From: Patiria pectinifera
Lineage: Eukaryota; Echinodermata; Asteroidea; Valvatida; Asterinidae
Assembly (NCBI GenBank): GCA_029964075.1
Contig: CM057140.1
Span: 11,302,643 to 11,366,642 of the forward strand
Length of the DNA: 64,000 nucleotides
Direction of reading: 5' to 3'
Shown: piece by piece, positions 1 to 13,500 of the stretch
How positions within the stretch are numbered: position 1 is the first letter of the stretch
Layout of the letters: every line of letters begins with the position of its first letter
Notes under the pieces: generated by a model
What the model was told of the DNA's origin: nothing
The model's database searches: none
What the model saw: the letters and a program-made list of their open reading frames with translations, nothing else
Position numbers and translations under genes: made by a program

Positions 1-3000
1 AAACTTGGTTTGTGGAAAAGCCAACGAAATAGATCAAAATAACATCGAAACAGCATATACCCCAAAAAAAATCCAAAAGAAATTAATCTAAAATACTGTC
101 TTTACCACTACATTCGTATCCCAGTCTTAGTCCGTCAAGGACAATGTTATAAAATAATCAAGTGAATAGGAAAAGCCGCGGTAATAAGCAAGTCGACGAT
201 AAAATTGATATTTCACGTGAGCGTTGTACCATGTAGAAATGAGACACTTTACTGGTGCCAGTCTTGAAGATATCGAATGAGCCTGAACTGTTAATTTGTG
301 CAGAAGCTGATATTGATGTGTCGGTGTATTCATCTATGATCGTGCAGGCGTGATAATACTGGCTGGTACGGGTAGATTGGTGGAATAGTCGTGATGTTGA
401 GGTGATGTGCCGCAGAAAGAACAATGAGTAGACTTAATGACTCCATTTGTTTTTGTAATTATTCCAAATGAACATTTTTACAATTTTTAGTTTTTAAAGA
501 TTAAACCAAAGCTGCTTATTTTTTCAACTTGAATTTTGTTTTATTGTTTACAAAAAGGCTTCTTTACAAGGGCCCCATTCTCTAAAAAAAAAAAGGACAT
601 ATTTTTGTTAAGCACGTACGGCTGAATTGAAAAAGAGGCAGTACGTGCAAGCTACGGCTACATGAATGAAATGTTGACATTATTTTAGCAACCTAAATGT
701 AACATTGATGACAAGAAGGATCCTTTGCCTCGGTTTCGGTGCCCAACATGGCGACCCTGTGCAAAGCACAAGCGCACTCGTCAGTTAGCAACGCAGTTTC
801 TTTTTCTCGGATCAGCTGATTTCTTCTGTTTTTACTTCCCATGTGTGCCATTAAAGATAAAAAAAACCCCACTGTACAAAGTCTTGGAAAATGCCTGAAA
901 AAGTAATCAAAAGTAGAAACGAACGGTATAGGCCTATAACCTGTATTGTCATGGGGAATTGTGACTCCCTGATATCACTTTAGTTTCGTTTTCAACACAA
1001 TTCGTCAGTGAAAATTAAATTTCGTTGGTGAGCCATTTTCGTGTTTTGGTTTGCATGGCCACCACAATATACGCCAGCATCATTGAACTAAAAGGTTGTC
1101 AAGGTCAGAGGGTACCGAGGTTGGTAATGGACTTGCCATCTTTGTCCTCGAGGGTCGATCGCACGTGAAATTATATACACGCCGACTGGAAATGTGGTTA
1201 TCACTCTCATAAGCTTTACATTGTAACGTTAATAACAGACCCAGAAAATCGAATCATTTTTGGTCCTTGGGCTGTCCTTTTAGATACTGAGATGACTGAT
1301 GAAGTCTGTTTGATACAAGAAAAATAGGGCTTCTTGCTAATGGACAAATCATTTGGTCGAATTGCGTATAAGGAAGTGTGTCTCTCTGACTTGATGAACG
1401 TGTTATTTTACTGGACTCAAACCAGGCAAAAGTCACTTTATTAATGCAAAGAAGATATCACGAGCTTTTTACCCGTAAAGAAGAAGGGAAAGCAGTATAA
1501 AAACATTTAAAACAAACGTAACACCACAAATTGTTATCAGAGGTGGCTTATCATGCGGGTGGAGTTTAGGGCCATGACGTGAATATTTCTGGAGAAAATA
1601 TTTTGTGCAACTATCTATATTCCTCTTAAATGTACGAAAACTATTTGACATCCCTTTTCGGTTAATTTTACTGAAAGCGCACTTCTTTAAACATTTATAA
1701 ATTATCCATGCTTTTTCGGACAACTGAGGGCGATGTTGCTGTGACGTCATTTCAGAAAGACACTCTTCAGTTCAGGGGTTTCCCGTTCAAATTGTGAACC
1801 CAATGACACAGTAACGAATCACTGAAGAAAATAAAATTTACGACTGTCGCAGCGAAATATCCACAATTGTGACAACTTTTGGCGCTGAAATAGCTGTGAC
1901 ATTGAGGTTTCTGCCTGAAATGACATCACGATTTTGCTCATGATTATGAATATGGTAATTCATTACCATGATAAAAATAAAAAGGCACCAAAATAGCCTT
2001 GAAAATGGCAAAACGAACATTGAAAATCAGCTTAAGTGGGATTGCATTTGCAAGGACTGCATTTTAAAAATTACGTTGCAAGGGTCTTTAATATTGGCAC
2101 ACAGTGTTTTACTATATAAAATAAAACAAAACATGTACATGTACATGTTTATAAAAGTAAGTACAAAACACACATGTTATTACAGAACAGGAGTATCTCC
2201 AATTTTTCATTGGATCAAAGTCTCGGTTTTCTACGATATTTTAAATAAAGGCACGCAGTGTTTTACTATATAAAACAAAACGATACATGTATATAAAAGT
2301 ATAACTACAAAACACACGTTATATTACAGTACAGGATTACCTCCAATTTTTCATTGGATCAAGTTCTCAGTTTCTACGGTTTTTTTGTTGCGATAAGATT
2401 CTGTTTATCATCCAGCTTCAGACCAAGGATATTTTCAAGCTACAACTAGTAAACCCAAATGTCATTAGATTTTTGTTGTTTCCATATTACTCGGTACAAT
2501 TGGTTACAACAAATGAAGTCCGTTTTCCTCTATTGTTTTCAGTGCAATTAATCTACCGTGCGCTTCGATGGATTCCCCGGCTGAAAGCTCTATCCTGTTA
2601 TCTCCCCCCCCCCCACATACTTTTTCTTCCCCGAATAAAAATTGTAGCCATCAATAATGATTCTACTGCTCAGAAAACATGTAGCCGATTCAATTACTCA
2701 AAACTCAAAACTTTAAAAGATGATCTTTCGCTGAAATTGCTTTTAGTGGTCAGAAATTGCCTCAGATCACACCACAGAAATTGCTTTTCTATAACTGCAT
2801 GTCTCCTCAACTATATCCCCCATTTACATTTAACTCCCAACATTTTCATCCCCAACACTACGCCCTACCCGATCTATGATTAGGTAAATCAGCTTGTTTT
2901 ATATATATATCTGGATCATGACTTCGCTTGTTTATTATTCTTCGATGTCATGACATGCATACCTGCAGGGTATCGTCTGAGCGCATCTAAAGAATTCATA

Positions 3001-3102
3001 CGTTGGCATTTGGAAAAAGTATATGTATCTCTCGTTGATGGTTCAAGTTTTTAATGGGACGAGGTATATATAGACATACAGAACCTTTTTACCGTTCCCT
3101 TA
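1..3102. other. Intergenic, no gene recognised
   Basis: No exon of a recognisable family is seen on either strand. Open frames here are short and low in complexity. An ATG in good context near 748 opens only a reading frame of about 16 codons with no donor site. The one structured item is the tandem duplication near 2.1-2.4 kb listed separately. A C-run occurs near 2607-2615 and a TA-rich stretch near 2900. Confidence 0.6.
2096..2388. repeat. Tandem duplication of a ~145 bp unit
   Basis: Two consecutive similar copies, about 2096-2245 and 2251-2388. Both start GGCAC(A/G)CAGTGTTTTACTATA and share the block CTCCAATTTTTCATTGGATC. They differ by point changes and small indels, including the number of ACATGT units, so the duplication is not recent. 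The ATCCAATGAAAAATTGGA-like block is itself partly palindromic. Confidence 0.75.
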
Positions 3103-3763
3103 CAATACATGGTGAGTCAAAAAGAAAGTGACCTGGATTAATGATTTTTTTGTTTTCTTAAAAAGCAATCGTATTGATTCGTCGATGAAATATGTCTTAA
3201 AAGAGCGTGTTCTTCCACTCATCTGATATTTTTATTTTATGAAAGCAGGTATGCAAGTTTTACTAAACCTGTTTTATAGCTGTCTGTGGAATGGCTATGG
3301 ACATGAGCTTAGCAATGGCATGAGCTGGGTGAGAATGACAGATTACACCCATGCATTCAAATACAAATGGTATTTTTATCATTTGAATCAAGACTGAAAC
3401 AATATTTCTATACTTACAGATTTTGTGTTTGAATATGAGGCACAAGTCCATACTTTTTCCCCTGAAATATTGATGGCATTTTTTGTCTGTTTTCCTCCGA
3501 GCGTTTTTTATTCATTCACGAAGGTGTGGACATGTCCATGTTTCACTGTAAATTGTACTCATCAGTTCGTTGGGCCAGAAATGTTCAGTGATATGGACAG
3601 CATAACTTAGTGATCTCTTTATTTAAATAGTTATAACTTGGAAATAGAGTGAGCAAATTGATTTTCAGTCATATGTTATTTTTGTGAAATGAAGAGAGCC
3701 ACATATTTTTTTAAAATGTTTATTTTCTCGTTCGGTCACTTTCTTTTTGACTCGCCCTGTGTA
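3103..3763. mobile_element. MITE-like element with mariner-type termini
   Basis: The ends form an imperfect inverted repeat of about 28 bp. The left end contains GGTGAGTCAAAAAGAAAGTG; the right end is its reverse complement with mismatches, ending in CTCGCCCTGTGTAG. The (A)CAGGGTGAGT(C/A)AAAA terminus recurs in the 10046-10303 element. About 660 bp, no transposase reading frame, so non-autonomous. The Tc1/mariner assignment is inferred from the terminus type only. Confidence 0.6.
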
Positions 3764-3960
3764 GTGCCCCCGAACCACATTTAATTTGTCATATGGAAAG
3801 CCCCACCCATATGCAAATTCAATACAGATAAGTAATAATGATATGTAGTCACGCAACTGGCAGGCGAATAATGTTTGTTGCCTGGTGAGACTGCAAACAG
3901 GCGAGACCCTGGAACGGTGCCAGACATTCCGATCTCTTTAGCATATTGCTAGCAGGTGTA

Positions 3961-4448
3961 TTAAAGGGAATGTACAACATTTGCTTTTGCTGCACTTTTT
4001 CAGAAATAAATCGATTTGGAGGATTTAATAGTTTGTTATAGCAAATATTGTTAAACTGACTTGTTTCACGTTTTGGGCTTGTATAGCGGCTGGAAAAACC
4101 AAGACAGCAAATCATGTTCTTGTGGTCTGGTTCCCTGACCCTACTTAAGATGAAACGGAGAAATGTAAAGACTTAAGGGAATTGTAAGGTCAAAGAATCA
4201 GTCTAGCATTAGCAGGCTTGTACCCCTTCACAAGTGTGTAATCTATTGCAAAGAAAATGCGGAATAACTAAATATGAAAAATTAGGAGCACTTTTAAATA
4301 CAGTTTTTCTTGAAAATGTCAGCACACAAGGAGCCACCATTTTACAGGATGCTTTAGACTGTCAATCCCTAGCAATTCAGTAAGGTATTTCGTGATAATT
4401 TGATCATTTAGTTTTTTGATGTTTGCAAATGTTGTATCTTCCCTTTAA
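3961..4448. mobile_element. TTAA-flanked MITE, family copy 1
   Basis: Starts TTAAAGGGAATGTACAACAT and ends with the inverted counterpart GTTGTATCTTCCCTTTAA, giving about 23 bp terminal inverted repeats bounded by TTAA, the target duplication typical of piggyBac-type transposition. Related copies are at 26038, 48029, 55646 and 63505. This 488 bp copy lacks the internal CGCTGGTCGGCCGACCAGCG-like hairpin that the others carry, so it is a deletion variant. No coding capacity. Confidence 0.8.
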
Positions 4449-7190
4449 AGTTGCACTGCCTCCGCAAATCATGGGATTGGCACCCCGGAAATAATCTTGA
4501 AATTTGCTTTTATTTTCCAAACATTAGATATAGCTTTACAATGACATATTTTATATTAGTGAGGATCGGTATCATATTCATGAAGTTTCAAACGCTGCAC
4601 CGGCGGCGATCCGAGGGGGGGGGGGGGAGGGTTACAAAGGGGAGGGGTGTCTCCCTTAATTCATCCAAGGCCAAGTGTGTCAATAGATTTTAACAAAATT
4701 CACCTCAATCTGCACTGTATTATCCCGAATGGTGTGACAGTTCTAAGATATTGCTCGCTTGATGAAGTTTTCGCAGCTGAATTTGGGAGGGCACATCTTT
4801 TGATGACATTTAAAAAAAAACTTTTGCATTTCCCTGGGCAGCCCCTGCTAACGGGATTTTTTTTTTTACTGTCCAAAGATTTAAATGAAAAAAAAAATAA
4901 TAAAAAAAAATGTATACCATGAAACCTGGTTATTTTCAAAATATTTGAAAACAAGTTCATAAAAAATTATGGCCAGCTGCCAAGTGAAGGATCAAATATA
5001 CATGTAATAAGAATATCGTCTCTCTGCCTGCAATAGATAATTTCTAAAGCTTTAATTATATAAAAAACAATGGCGAAACATTCAGTCCTGCAACAGATAC
5101 TTTTAGCGCCTCGTCCCGCCGAGGTTTTGGCGGGAAATTGTTCATGTTCTATATTGGTTCGCATACAGAAAATGACATGCGATTTATTATCACCGCAGCA
5201 GTGGGATACGGGTCAGAAGGTTAGATAACACTGACGCGGTGTACCGCGTACGCGCTATAAACTTACATCGTAGCAGGTTATTATCAAAGCTCTGCACACA
5301 ATGTAGGCCTGTAGTTCTAGTTCGTGCAAAATGTACATATGGATTCATGACCTCAGTCTCCGTGTGTGTGACGCTCCGAATGAGTTGCTATGGTGTCGGT
5401 ACGTGACCTCACGCGAAGCCTCCAAGATATATCAATACAATCGAAGACGCGACCTTATCAAGCCAAGACTAGACTAAGCCGAGACGACACTCTTAGTTCG
5501 TTTCTCTCTCTGCCGGTTTCCGCCGGATATCTGCAAGGATCGCTGCCACTTTGCAAATTCACAATTTCAAAACTGTTTGAGTTTGCGATACCATTATAGT
5601 TATGGCGCACGGTTACATTTTGTGCACCGATCTCCACGAAGGACGACAATGCTTTTTTTCTAGTAATGTACTGAACGCAACATTATCAGACCAAATCAAA
5701 CTACGTGTACATGTATTACAAAAGCAAAAGAAAAAGACAAGAACATATACCAAAGATATACGATTTTTAAATCAAATTTTTACATTACCATGAGCATATA
5801 TAGTTTCTGCAGAGATGTCATACCACACAAATTGGCACATTATTTACATAGCCTGTAGTGTACAAGGGTCCTATATACAATAATCATTTCCCCACACGTT
5901 CGCTCAAAACTATACCAAAAATGGTATTCGTTTGCTCGTTTAATTTTGCACAAGCGAAAGAACAATGCCTACATAATTATAGATTAAAACCTTATGTTCA
6001 TCTCGAGTGAAGTCTTATTCTTATAGTTCAAGGACTGAGTGTTGACAAAGACTGGAATATATCTGGCGTTACAGTTATATATAGTTGGACAATAGGAATT
6101 ATGGATTAAAATCGATTTACAGTATTGAAACGGTAACGGTTGACATATTAATACAGCCTAAATATACCTTTGTGCATGTGGGAAGCAACCTTGGCAATCA
6201 ATTTTTAATTGAATTATTTACGCATGCGTTGTGCGTGCGATTGAAAAGACGCTGTGGTGTTTTTTATACGTCAGGAAATTAACGATCTGGGAGTCGATCT
6301 TATATAAGAAGAAAAATTGGCATGATTCGGACTGCAGGCAAAATTCGTCACAGTTCATTGTCTGGCGGTCGTCATAAACCACACTTGGGTCACTTTCGTT
6401 CGGTTGGGAATGCCATTCGTGTGTGCCCCTTATTGCTTACCATATACACGTGTTACATATATCCTTAACTCCCTATGGGGTGTGCAAAATCGTGTTAAAA
6501 TTGGAGGATTAAGGGCTGTTAGGGAAAACTATTATAGCTATATGGGGAACTTTATCGTGACGAATATAATATGTAGTGCAAATTGATATTTCTTTTCCAA
6601 CCCAACTTGAACCGCACTAACAAAAAAATAGGATGTGTTAAACCCATCTCCCCTGAACAAGTTCCCTTATCATTCCACCCTTTGCTGACCATAAAATATA
6701 CAAATATACATATACACCATTTTAGGCGCCCAATTCACAGAAGGATCGGTTTACAGAGTGAATCATTATGTACGCGCATGCAACTTCATTTTCCACTTGT
6801 CCCAACTCATGCATTTCTGAGTAATCAAATTCCAAAATGTGACAAAACAGCTCCGTTGTGCCAGAGACGCCCAAAATAATTTATTTACCAATGAGAGAAG
6901 AAAAAAGCGCTTTCTGGATACGTGCTGCTGCTTCTTCTGATCTGCATTTTGCTCTGGGAGACATTTGCCTAGGCCCTACTTGCTTTCAACGGACTTCACC
7001 GATTCCAAATACATGTACTCCCATACGTTGTGTATATGTACAAAATTGATAACGTATATTCTCCAAGTCGGTTATTATTGATCTTCAATAGTCAGCATCA
7101 TTTGGTCTGGGAATCAGACTACGCGCATGCAGCGTTACTTTGCGTGTGTGGAGCCAGTAAACCGGTACCGTACACAAATCAATTACCGAC
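4449..7190. other. Intergenic, no gene recognised
   Basis: Contains a G-run at about 4614-4627, A-rich runs at 4850-4910, and a CG-containing segment at about 5100-5500 with a local inverted repeat (CGTCCCGCCGAGG / GGCGGGA). Several 60-98 codon open frames exist on both strands, but none resembles a known domain or has convincing splice context. Confidence 0.5.
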
Positions 7191-7199
7191 TTGGCATCA

Positions 7200-7452
7200 A
7201 GTTGGAACATTGTCGCTTCTCTCCACCCAGGAGTAAATGGGTACATGTGATGGCAGAGATGGTAGGCCTATATTGTAATTGATTGTAGCTGCTCTGCACC
7301 AAAGTGGCAGATTATACAGCTGTATACTCCCCAGGGAGCTGAGATAATTTGGAATATTTCATTGGCCCAATGAGCGGGGGTAACTCTTGTATAGCGCATA
7401 GGGACCTTGTGTGAAATGAGCTTGATACAGTTTATTATTATTATTATTATGA
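7200..7452 (+). repeat. 5'-truncated tRNA-derived SINE
   Basis: Shares its body with the fuller SINE on the minus strand at 11232-11549: both contain CAGGAGTAAATGGGTAC, GGCAGAGATG, then CTCCCCAGGGAGCTGAGAT and ATTGGCCCAATGAGC. This copy lacks the tRNA-like head but keeps the 3' end, finishing in a (TTA)n microsatellite at about 7431-7450. The tail contains TTTATT, which on the minus strand reads AATAAA only about 140 nt past the SLC22 stop codon, so it may supply that gene's poly(A) signal. Confidence 0.65.
7431..7436 (-). terminator. Candidate poly(A) signal for SLC22 gene
   Basis: TTTATT on the plus strand reads AATAAA on the minus strand, about 140 nt beyond the stop codon at 7575-7577. 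It lies at the microsatellite tail of a SINE, so use by the gene is inferred from position alone. Confidence 0.35.
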
Positions 7453-7574
7453 CTAATTTAGGCCTACTCTACTGTGACTTGCAAACAATAAAAAACATGT
7501 GGAATACTAGGATAAGTGGAATAAGCTAAGACAAATATAGGAAGCCTTTAGGAATAATGTCATTTGGGAATCAC

Positions 7575-10500
7575 TTATAGTTTCGTATCTTGATCTTGGC
7601 TGTTTACCAACTTGGTGGCGTCCTCATACGTCTCCGGCAGCGGTTTGTTCTTGGTTTCCGGGAGCATTATAACCAACCCAGAGGCTACCAGCGAAAGGCA
7701 GCCAAAGATAAGCATGGGCAAGTAGCTCTTGACTTCTTGCTGTGTCATGGAAGAAACAAAAATCGGGACGGCTGATTACCAGCGAATCCAAAGAGGCTGA
7801 TTACCAGCGAATCCAAAGAGAGAAATTGTTGACTTGGTTCTGCCGTCCAAGTCTCGTCAGTCTCGTTTTATTTTCCTATTCTCACTAAAGCACCGCCCGA
7901 GACACCGTTTTAAGTTGCATCATCCTGTCTCATCCAACTAGGTCTCGTGTTTGAACGGTATACTAACTAATCGCATTCGATACCTGTTCCCAAGTTCGAT
8001 CCACACCCAGCCGATATACAAGTTGAGTTTTCAGTTTCTGCCACCCATTGACTGAAGCAAAGTAATACAGTAAAGGTAAAAATACAATTTTTATTTTGTT
8101 TATTTCGCAGTGGCTTGGGCAGCGGCCAATTATCATTCACTTGAACGTCTACTTACCAGATAAACAATGAACGGTGCAATAATGGCACTGCTCCTCCCGA
8201 TAGTCGATGCACTACCCGTGGCAATGTTTCTGTCGGACAGAAACGATAAAAATTGTTCTAAAACTCATGTTTCTCTGATGCTCAGATTGCTGAGCAAGAA
8301 AAGTACCACCGACTAATCACAGAGATTCATAGTTCTCTATACAGGACCGGGTACAAATGACTTTGAAAAGAAAACTTTAAAAATGCACATATTTTGGTGG
8401 TTTCCCGTAAAAAGTTTTTTTTCTGGCATTTCACCATTCTTCATCATGACTTTTCTGTATCCTTGAATTTTGTGGGCCTGTGTCTGAGGGAATTGATCAG
8501 AAATGGAGTACAGAATGTTGTTGTTGTTGTTGTCGTGTCGCTACACTTTTCCTAGCAACTGCATGACACAGGTTCTGGCACTAGGGTTGAAGTCCTTGAG
8601 ATCCTCTGGTTTGCAGGGCTCTGGTAGGAGAGGGCAGTTTAGGAGGTGCTCCATAGTTTGGGGTGCCTCCCCGCAGTCACAATTGGTGGACCCATCATGG
8701 TTGTACCCCCACTTCTGCATGAGGGCTTTACACCGTCCAAGTACAGGATTATAAACTCTCTCTGTATTGCTATAGAACAGATAAACATTTTCTAGCCTTA
8801 CCGTAACACCGTTGGGAAGATCTCCGCACTCATCAGCAGTGTGACTTCAAAAGCAGCGTTGGAGTAAAATTTACCGATCATTGCCACGGCAAGGATCAGC
8901 GCTGATAAATCCGTTCCGCTGCCTGCAAGAGAGTTAAACCATAGAGCAAGGAACAGATGGTTAAACCAATACGGTTTAGCATGGTTTAAGCCTGTCGGTT
9001 GCTTTAGTTTGAGGAAACCGTAACTTGGACAGCCTTAACTAAACTGTTTTGCCATCAGATAAGAATTAGGCCTAGCTGTTTTATACCTGTTTTTACGGGA
9101 AGAAAGGCGATTAGCAGACAAGCCACCGCTCCGGTGAAGAAGAATATGATGACGGGCCTCTTCCGGCCAAATCTGTAACCAAAAAAACAAAAACCAGCAA
9201 AAATATGCTAAAAACTTTGCAAAACCTAAATTGTGGCAAAAAGTTTACAGAAAAAAAAAACCTTTACAAACAGTCATCTCTTCTTGTCTTAGTTGGAATT
9301 TCAAAGCTTAATCAAACTGTACGAACATGGTTCGCCTTATGAACGCAGAATTTTCATCCAATTGTAACGAGAGGTAACTGCATGTATATTCAAAGTAAGG
9401 GTTGAAAAATTAAAATACCGAGATTTGTTTTTTTTTTAAGAGTCCGTTTACTTCTGATCAGGTAATGAGCAGAAACATTAATGACGATGGCAATGATATC
9501 ATATGTTGCGGTGTAAAACATAAAATCACCTGCCGATGATGTTGTTAATCAATAATTAATTCTCAAATCACTTCTCCGAGTGTGGGATTTGCGATATAAT
9601 ACGACACGATACCACACATCTTGGATGTCACAATAATCGATTCCAAAGAAGTTGCCATACCTTCTGACAATGAAGAAATCGATACCATAGACCGGCGCCT
9701 CGACGAGGGCCAACAAGAAAAAGTTGAGGTACTTATTGCCGACCAGGCTGGTCGAATACACGATGAAACCAAAGTATGTTGCATTCATGACAAACCTGAG
9801 GTAGACGAGACACAAACTTTTATGAAATGGTGGCCATAGGGAACAATACACATCAATATGTAATTTGATATCCCTGCTAGACACCCACGATAATTTCATA
9901 AAGAAAACGCCACCTATTTTACCCCCTTCGGGTTTTGTAAAATGGTTATACATGTACCTGAACATTTTATTACACTGGGTACTTTGCCTTTTTTTTTAAA
10001 ATAAAAATGATACCTCTAGTTTCACGATTTAATGATCTTGAACTATATACAGGGTGAGTAAAAAAAAAGGAAACCCAACTGTCGGGACAAAATTCACATA
10101 GGGATGTATGTAAATTGTTTTCGTTTTGCTGAAAGAACACTAAAAAAAAAATGTGCGGTCCGTGGACAGAACTTTAAAACGGCGTTTGTACATGAATGAT
10201 TTGAATGATTCTTGTACTAAAAGAGAGCTTATGAATTGGGCTTTCGTATCCTAGATTTTGAAAGTACTATGCAGAAAAGTTTTTGTTTTACTCACCCTGT
10301 ATAGTACGAAAGGGAAACAACTTCACTACTTCATGATAACTATTGTTATAAATAAATTATTTCAAATAAAAGCTGTTGAAATAGAAGTTCTACCGGCACT
10401 AGAATATGATTTTGTGTTTAATGAGGATTCTAATCCTGAAGAGATGGTAGTTTACGATTTCATAATTTCTTAAGTTATTTTCATGATTTAAACCCAAAAA

Positions 10501-13500
10501 AATCATTTAAAATTAAGGTTTTTGAAGGAGAAGTTCTCACCAGCAACAGAAAATGACTAATGTGTGTTTAATGAGGATTCTGGTCTTGAAGAGATCTAAA
10601 ACGGTGTATTTCTTGGCGTCAGTTCTAGCCTGGGCCATGTCTTCCATCTTGTTTTCTTCACAGCCTGCGGGTTGATTGTTCTGACTCTTTCCTTCTCCCG
10701 TGGCCCCATCTTCCCTTGCAGGTGATATCGACTCATTGCGGTCTTTTCCCCGGCCGTTATCCGATGTGTCAGACAGTTCGATCGTGTAGACTGGGTGTGA
10801 AGGTTTTCTTTTCCGGCTCGATAGGAACGGCCCTTCGTGCCGGAGATTCTTTGATTTGGCGATTTTTTGCAGGATGGCATCTGCCTGCTCCAGCCGTCCT
10901 TTCTGGACTAGCCATCGGAGGGACTCGTAGGTGAAGAACCTGGGAAGATATTCGAGAAAAAAATTCATTTTTGCTTTTCTTTCTAAAACGTTTAAGGCTA
11001 AAAAACAATTTAAATCACAAAATCCACTAAATTTACCCAAAAGTATAAATAGAATGAAATACCATTTGAGGAACACACGGATAGCACCTCGAAAAAAGTT
11101 TTCAACAAGCCCATACCTGGAAATTTTGGGAGTTTTGGTTACCGTCAATAATGTAATACTGCCCAAGGCCTTAAGTGGCCTTACAAATCGATGGTTATAT
11201 TGTGAACTCGTTCTTTTTGGTGCTGTTAATTTGCATTTATGAAGCGCACGTATCCACCAGCATAATTTATTACCCTGCTCATTGGGCCAATTAAACATTC
11301 CAAAGACAATCTCAGCTCCCTGGGGAGTGTACAGCTCGATGCTGCCATTTCGGCGCAAAGCAGCCGAAATCAACCACAATTAGCATCTCTGCCCTCACAG
11401 GTACCCATTTACTCCTGGATGGGGAGAAGCAATGAGTGAAAGTTTCTTGCCCAAGGGGCAGGCAACGTAACCTCAGGCTGGACTCGAACCCACAACTGGC
11501 AGATTTACCGGCAGACCACGAATTCAATGCTCCAGACCACGAGCCACTGTTGTGTGATTCCGAACTGGATGGAGGTTCAATCTCACTTTAGACAAGCTCT
11601 CGTCAGCTAGGGGCCAATTTCACGGCGCTGCTAAGCACAAAAATGTGCTTAGCACACAAAATTCTGGCTTATAAAAGCAGGTTACCAGCCAAAACTCCAT
11701 GTGGTTTTCATGCTAAGCAAACAACAGCTGAATACTTATCACAAGTAATATATATAATGTGAAATTTTGGCTGGTAACCTGCTTTTATAAGCCAGACTTT
11801 TTTGTGCTAAGCAAATTTTTGTGCTAGCAGTGCCGTGAAATTGGCCCTAGGTCTAGTTAAGCTTCCCCTGCGATTCCCTCATGACTAAACTGATTACTTT
11901 AAAATTCTCTTCATTACAATGATCAGAACATCACTGGTATTGACGCCAATCGAGCATCAGTGATAAACTACGCCAGTGCATGGTTCCACATTAATTACGA
12001 AAATCATTGGATTCCTTTGAGATTGAACGATAAAAACGGGAGGGTTCAAAGAAAGTTCTTTTAATACACACAATTCTTAGTTACCACATGATCAGGACGA
12101 CAGGCAGGCACATCAGCGACGTGACGAGTTGGAAGAGACGCCAATCCGGCATCAAGTAAGCCAACGGTGCCACGAGCATTACGCCAAGACTGAAGAAATG
12201 CTGGATAAGTACGTGACCCAGCAGTCGCTTCTTGGGAGTAAACATCTCGACCACAAGGACGTAACCGACCAAAGAATTTCCCTAACAGCAAATCAAGGAA
12301 TTTAAATACATATGTATATACATATATCGTCCCTTTCGCCAACCCGTTTTTTTATGGTTATATAGGTTAAAGAAAAGTAAGCCTTTTAATTTTGCAAATT
12401 ATAGCACAGACGAAACAGAACTTTTCCTTGAGGTCGTTTACTTTGTCAATTGCATTTCACCCACAATCAATTTCGATGAGGCAGTCTGGTGGTCAAAAAC
12501 TGCTAGCGCAAATCAACCGCTGATCAGACGATTTTCGCGATAAATTGTCCGTCGTATTCAATCGCGCATCAACGAAATCTGAGAATTTTTTTGGGCTCGA
12601 ATTCAAGTACAAAATTCGAAAAGAAATAGTCAGACTTTAAAGTGCTTTGGTGTGTTTTCATTAATTCAACATAAGAAAAAAGAACTTCATTTTTGATTAA
12701 AACTTTCTGATTACAACTTATAATAATTGCATTTCGATATTTGATTGCACGACAAAAAAAAAGCAAATTGCAAATTTGGTAACCAATGCTCGTATGAACC
12801 AGTGTACATTGATAATGTGCTGTATTAATACCAAACAATACTGATGTGCACATGTTCACTCGGAATACCAAGTTGACTGATTGGGCAATAAAACCAGCAC
12901 TGCACATTTCAAATTTGAAATAACTGAAACAATTATCTGTAAGTGTGGTAAAGCACGTTAGGCCTATACTATACCGGTAATGCCGCCCCCAAGAGGAACC
13001 TGAGGGCTATCATGAGCTCCAGGTTCCACGTGAAGCTGACGGCCGTACCAAACACGCTGATGAGCAGCAACGTGACCATGCTGACCGGGCGTCGGCCCAA
13101 CATGTCCCCGGCCTGGCCTGTTACAAAACCACCCACCAGCACACCGGCGAAGTGGATGGACATTAGTAGATTGGCCAGATAGCCCCGGTCGCAGACAAGG
13201 TCCAGCTGAAGAGAGAGAAGAGCAAGTGTGACCCACTGGTTTCAATCAAAAGCAGGTTCGACTAAGGTCCATTATTTTGTTAACCAGTGGTCGATGCGTG
13301 ACGTACTGTGTGCTTGCGCGCCCATATGCAATTCAGCCGATATCGACTGCTTCGCTCCGAGGGTTTGTCCAGTTGTTCTTTAAAATCTCGTACGGAATAT
13401 GGCTGACCTTTTTCATTTAGTGAATAAAATATAGAAACACCGATTAGAAATGCTTGTAAAGTTGGCAGCATGGCTAAGCCTAGTCCCAAAATGTGGAGAT

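Noticed and set aside
2473..2883. 136-codon plus-strand open frame
   Set aside because: Low-complexity composition including a C-run read as prolines; no domain, and no splice or start context.
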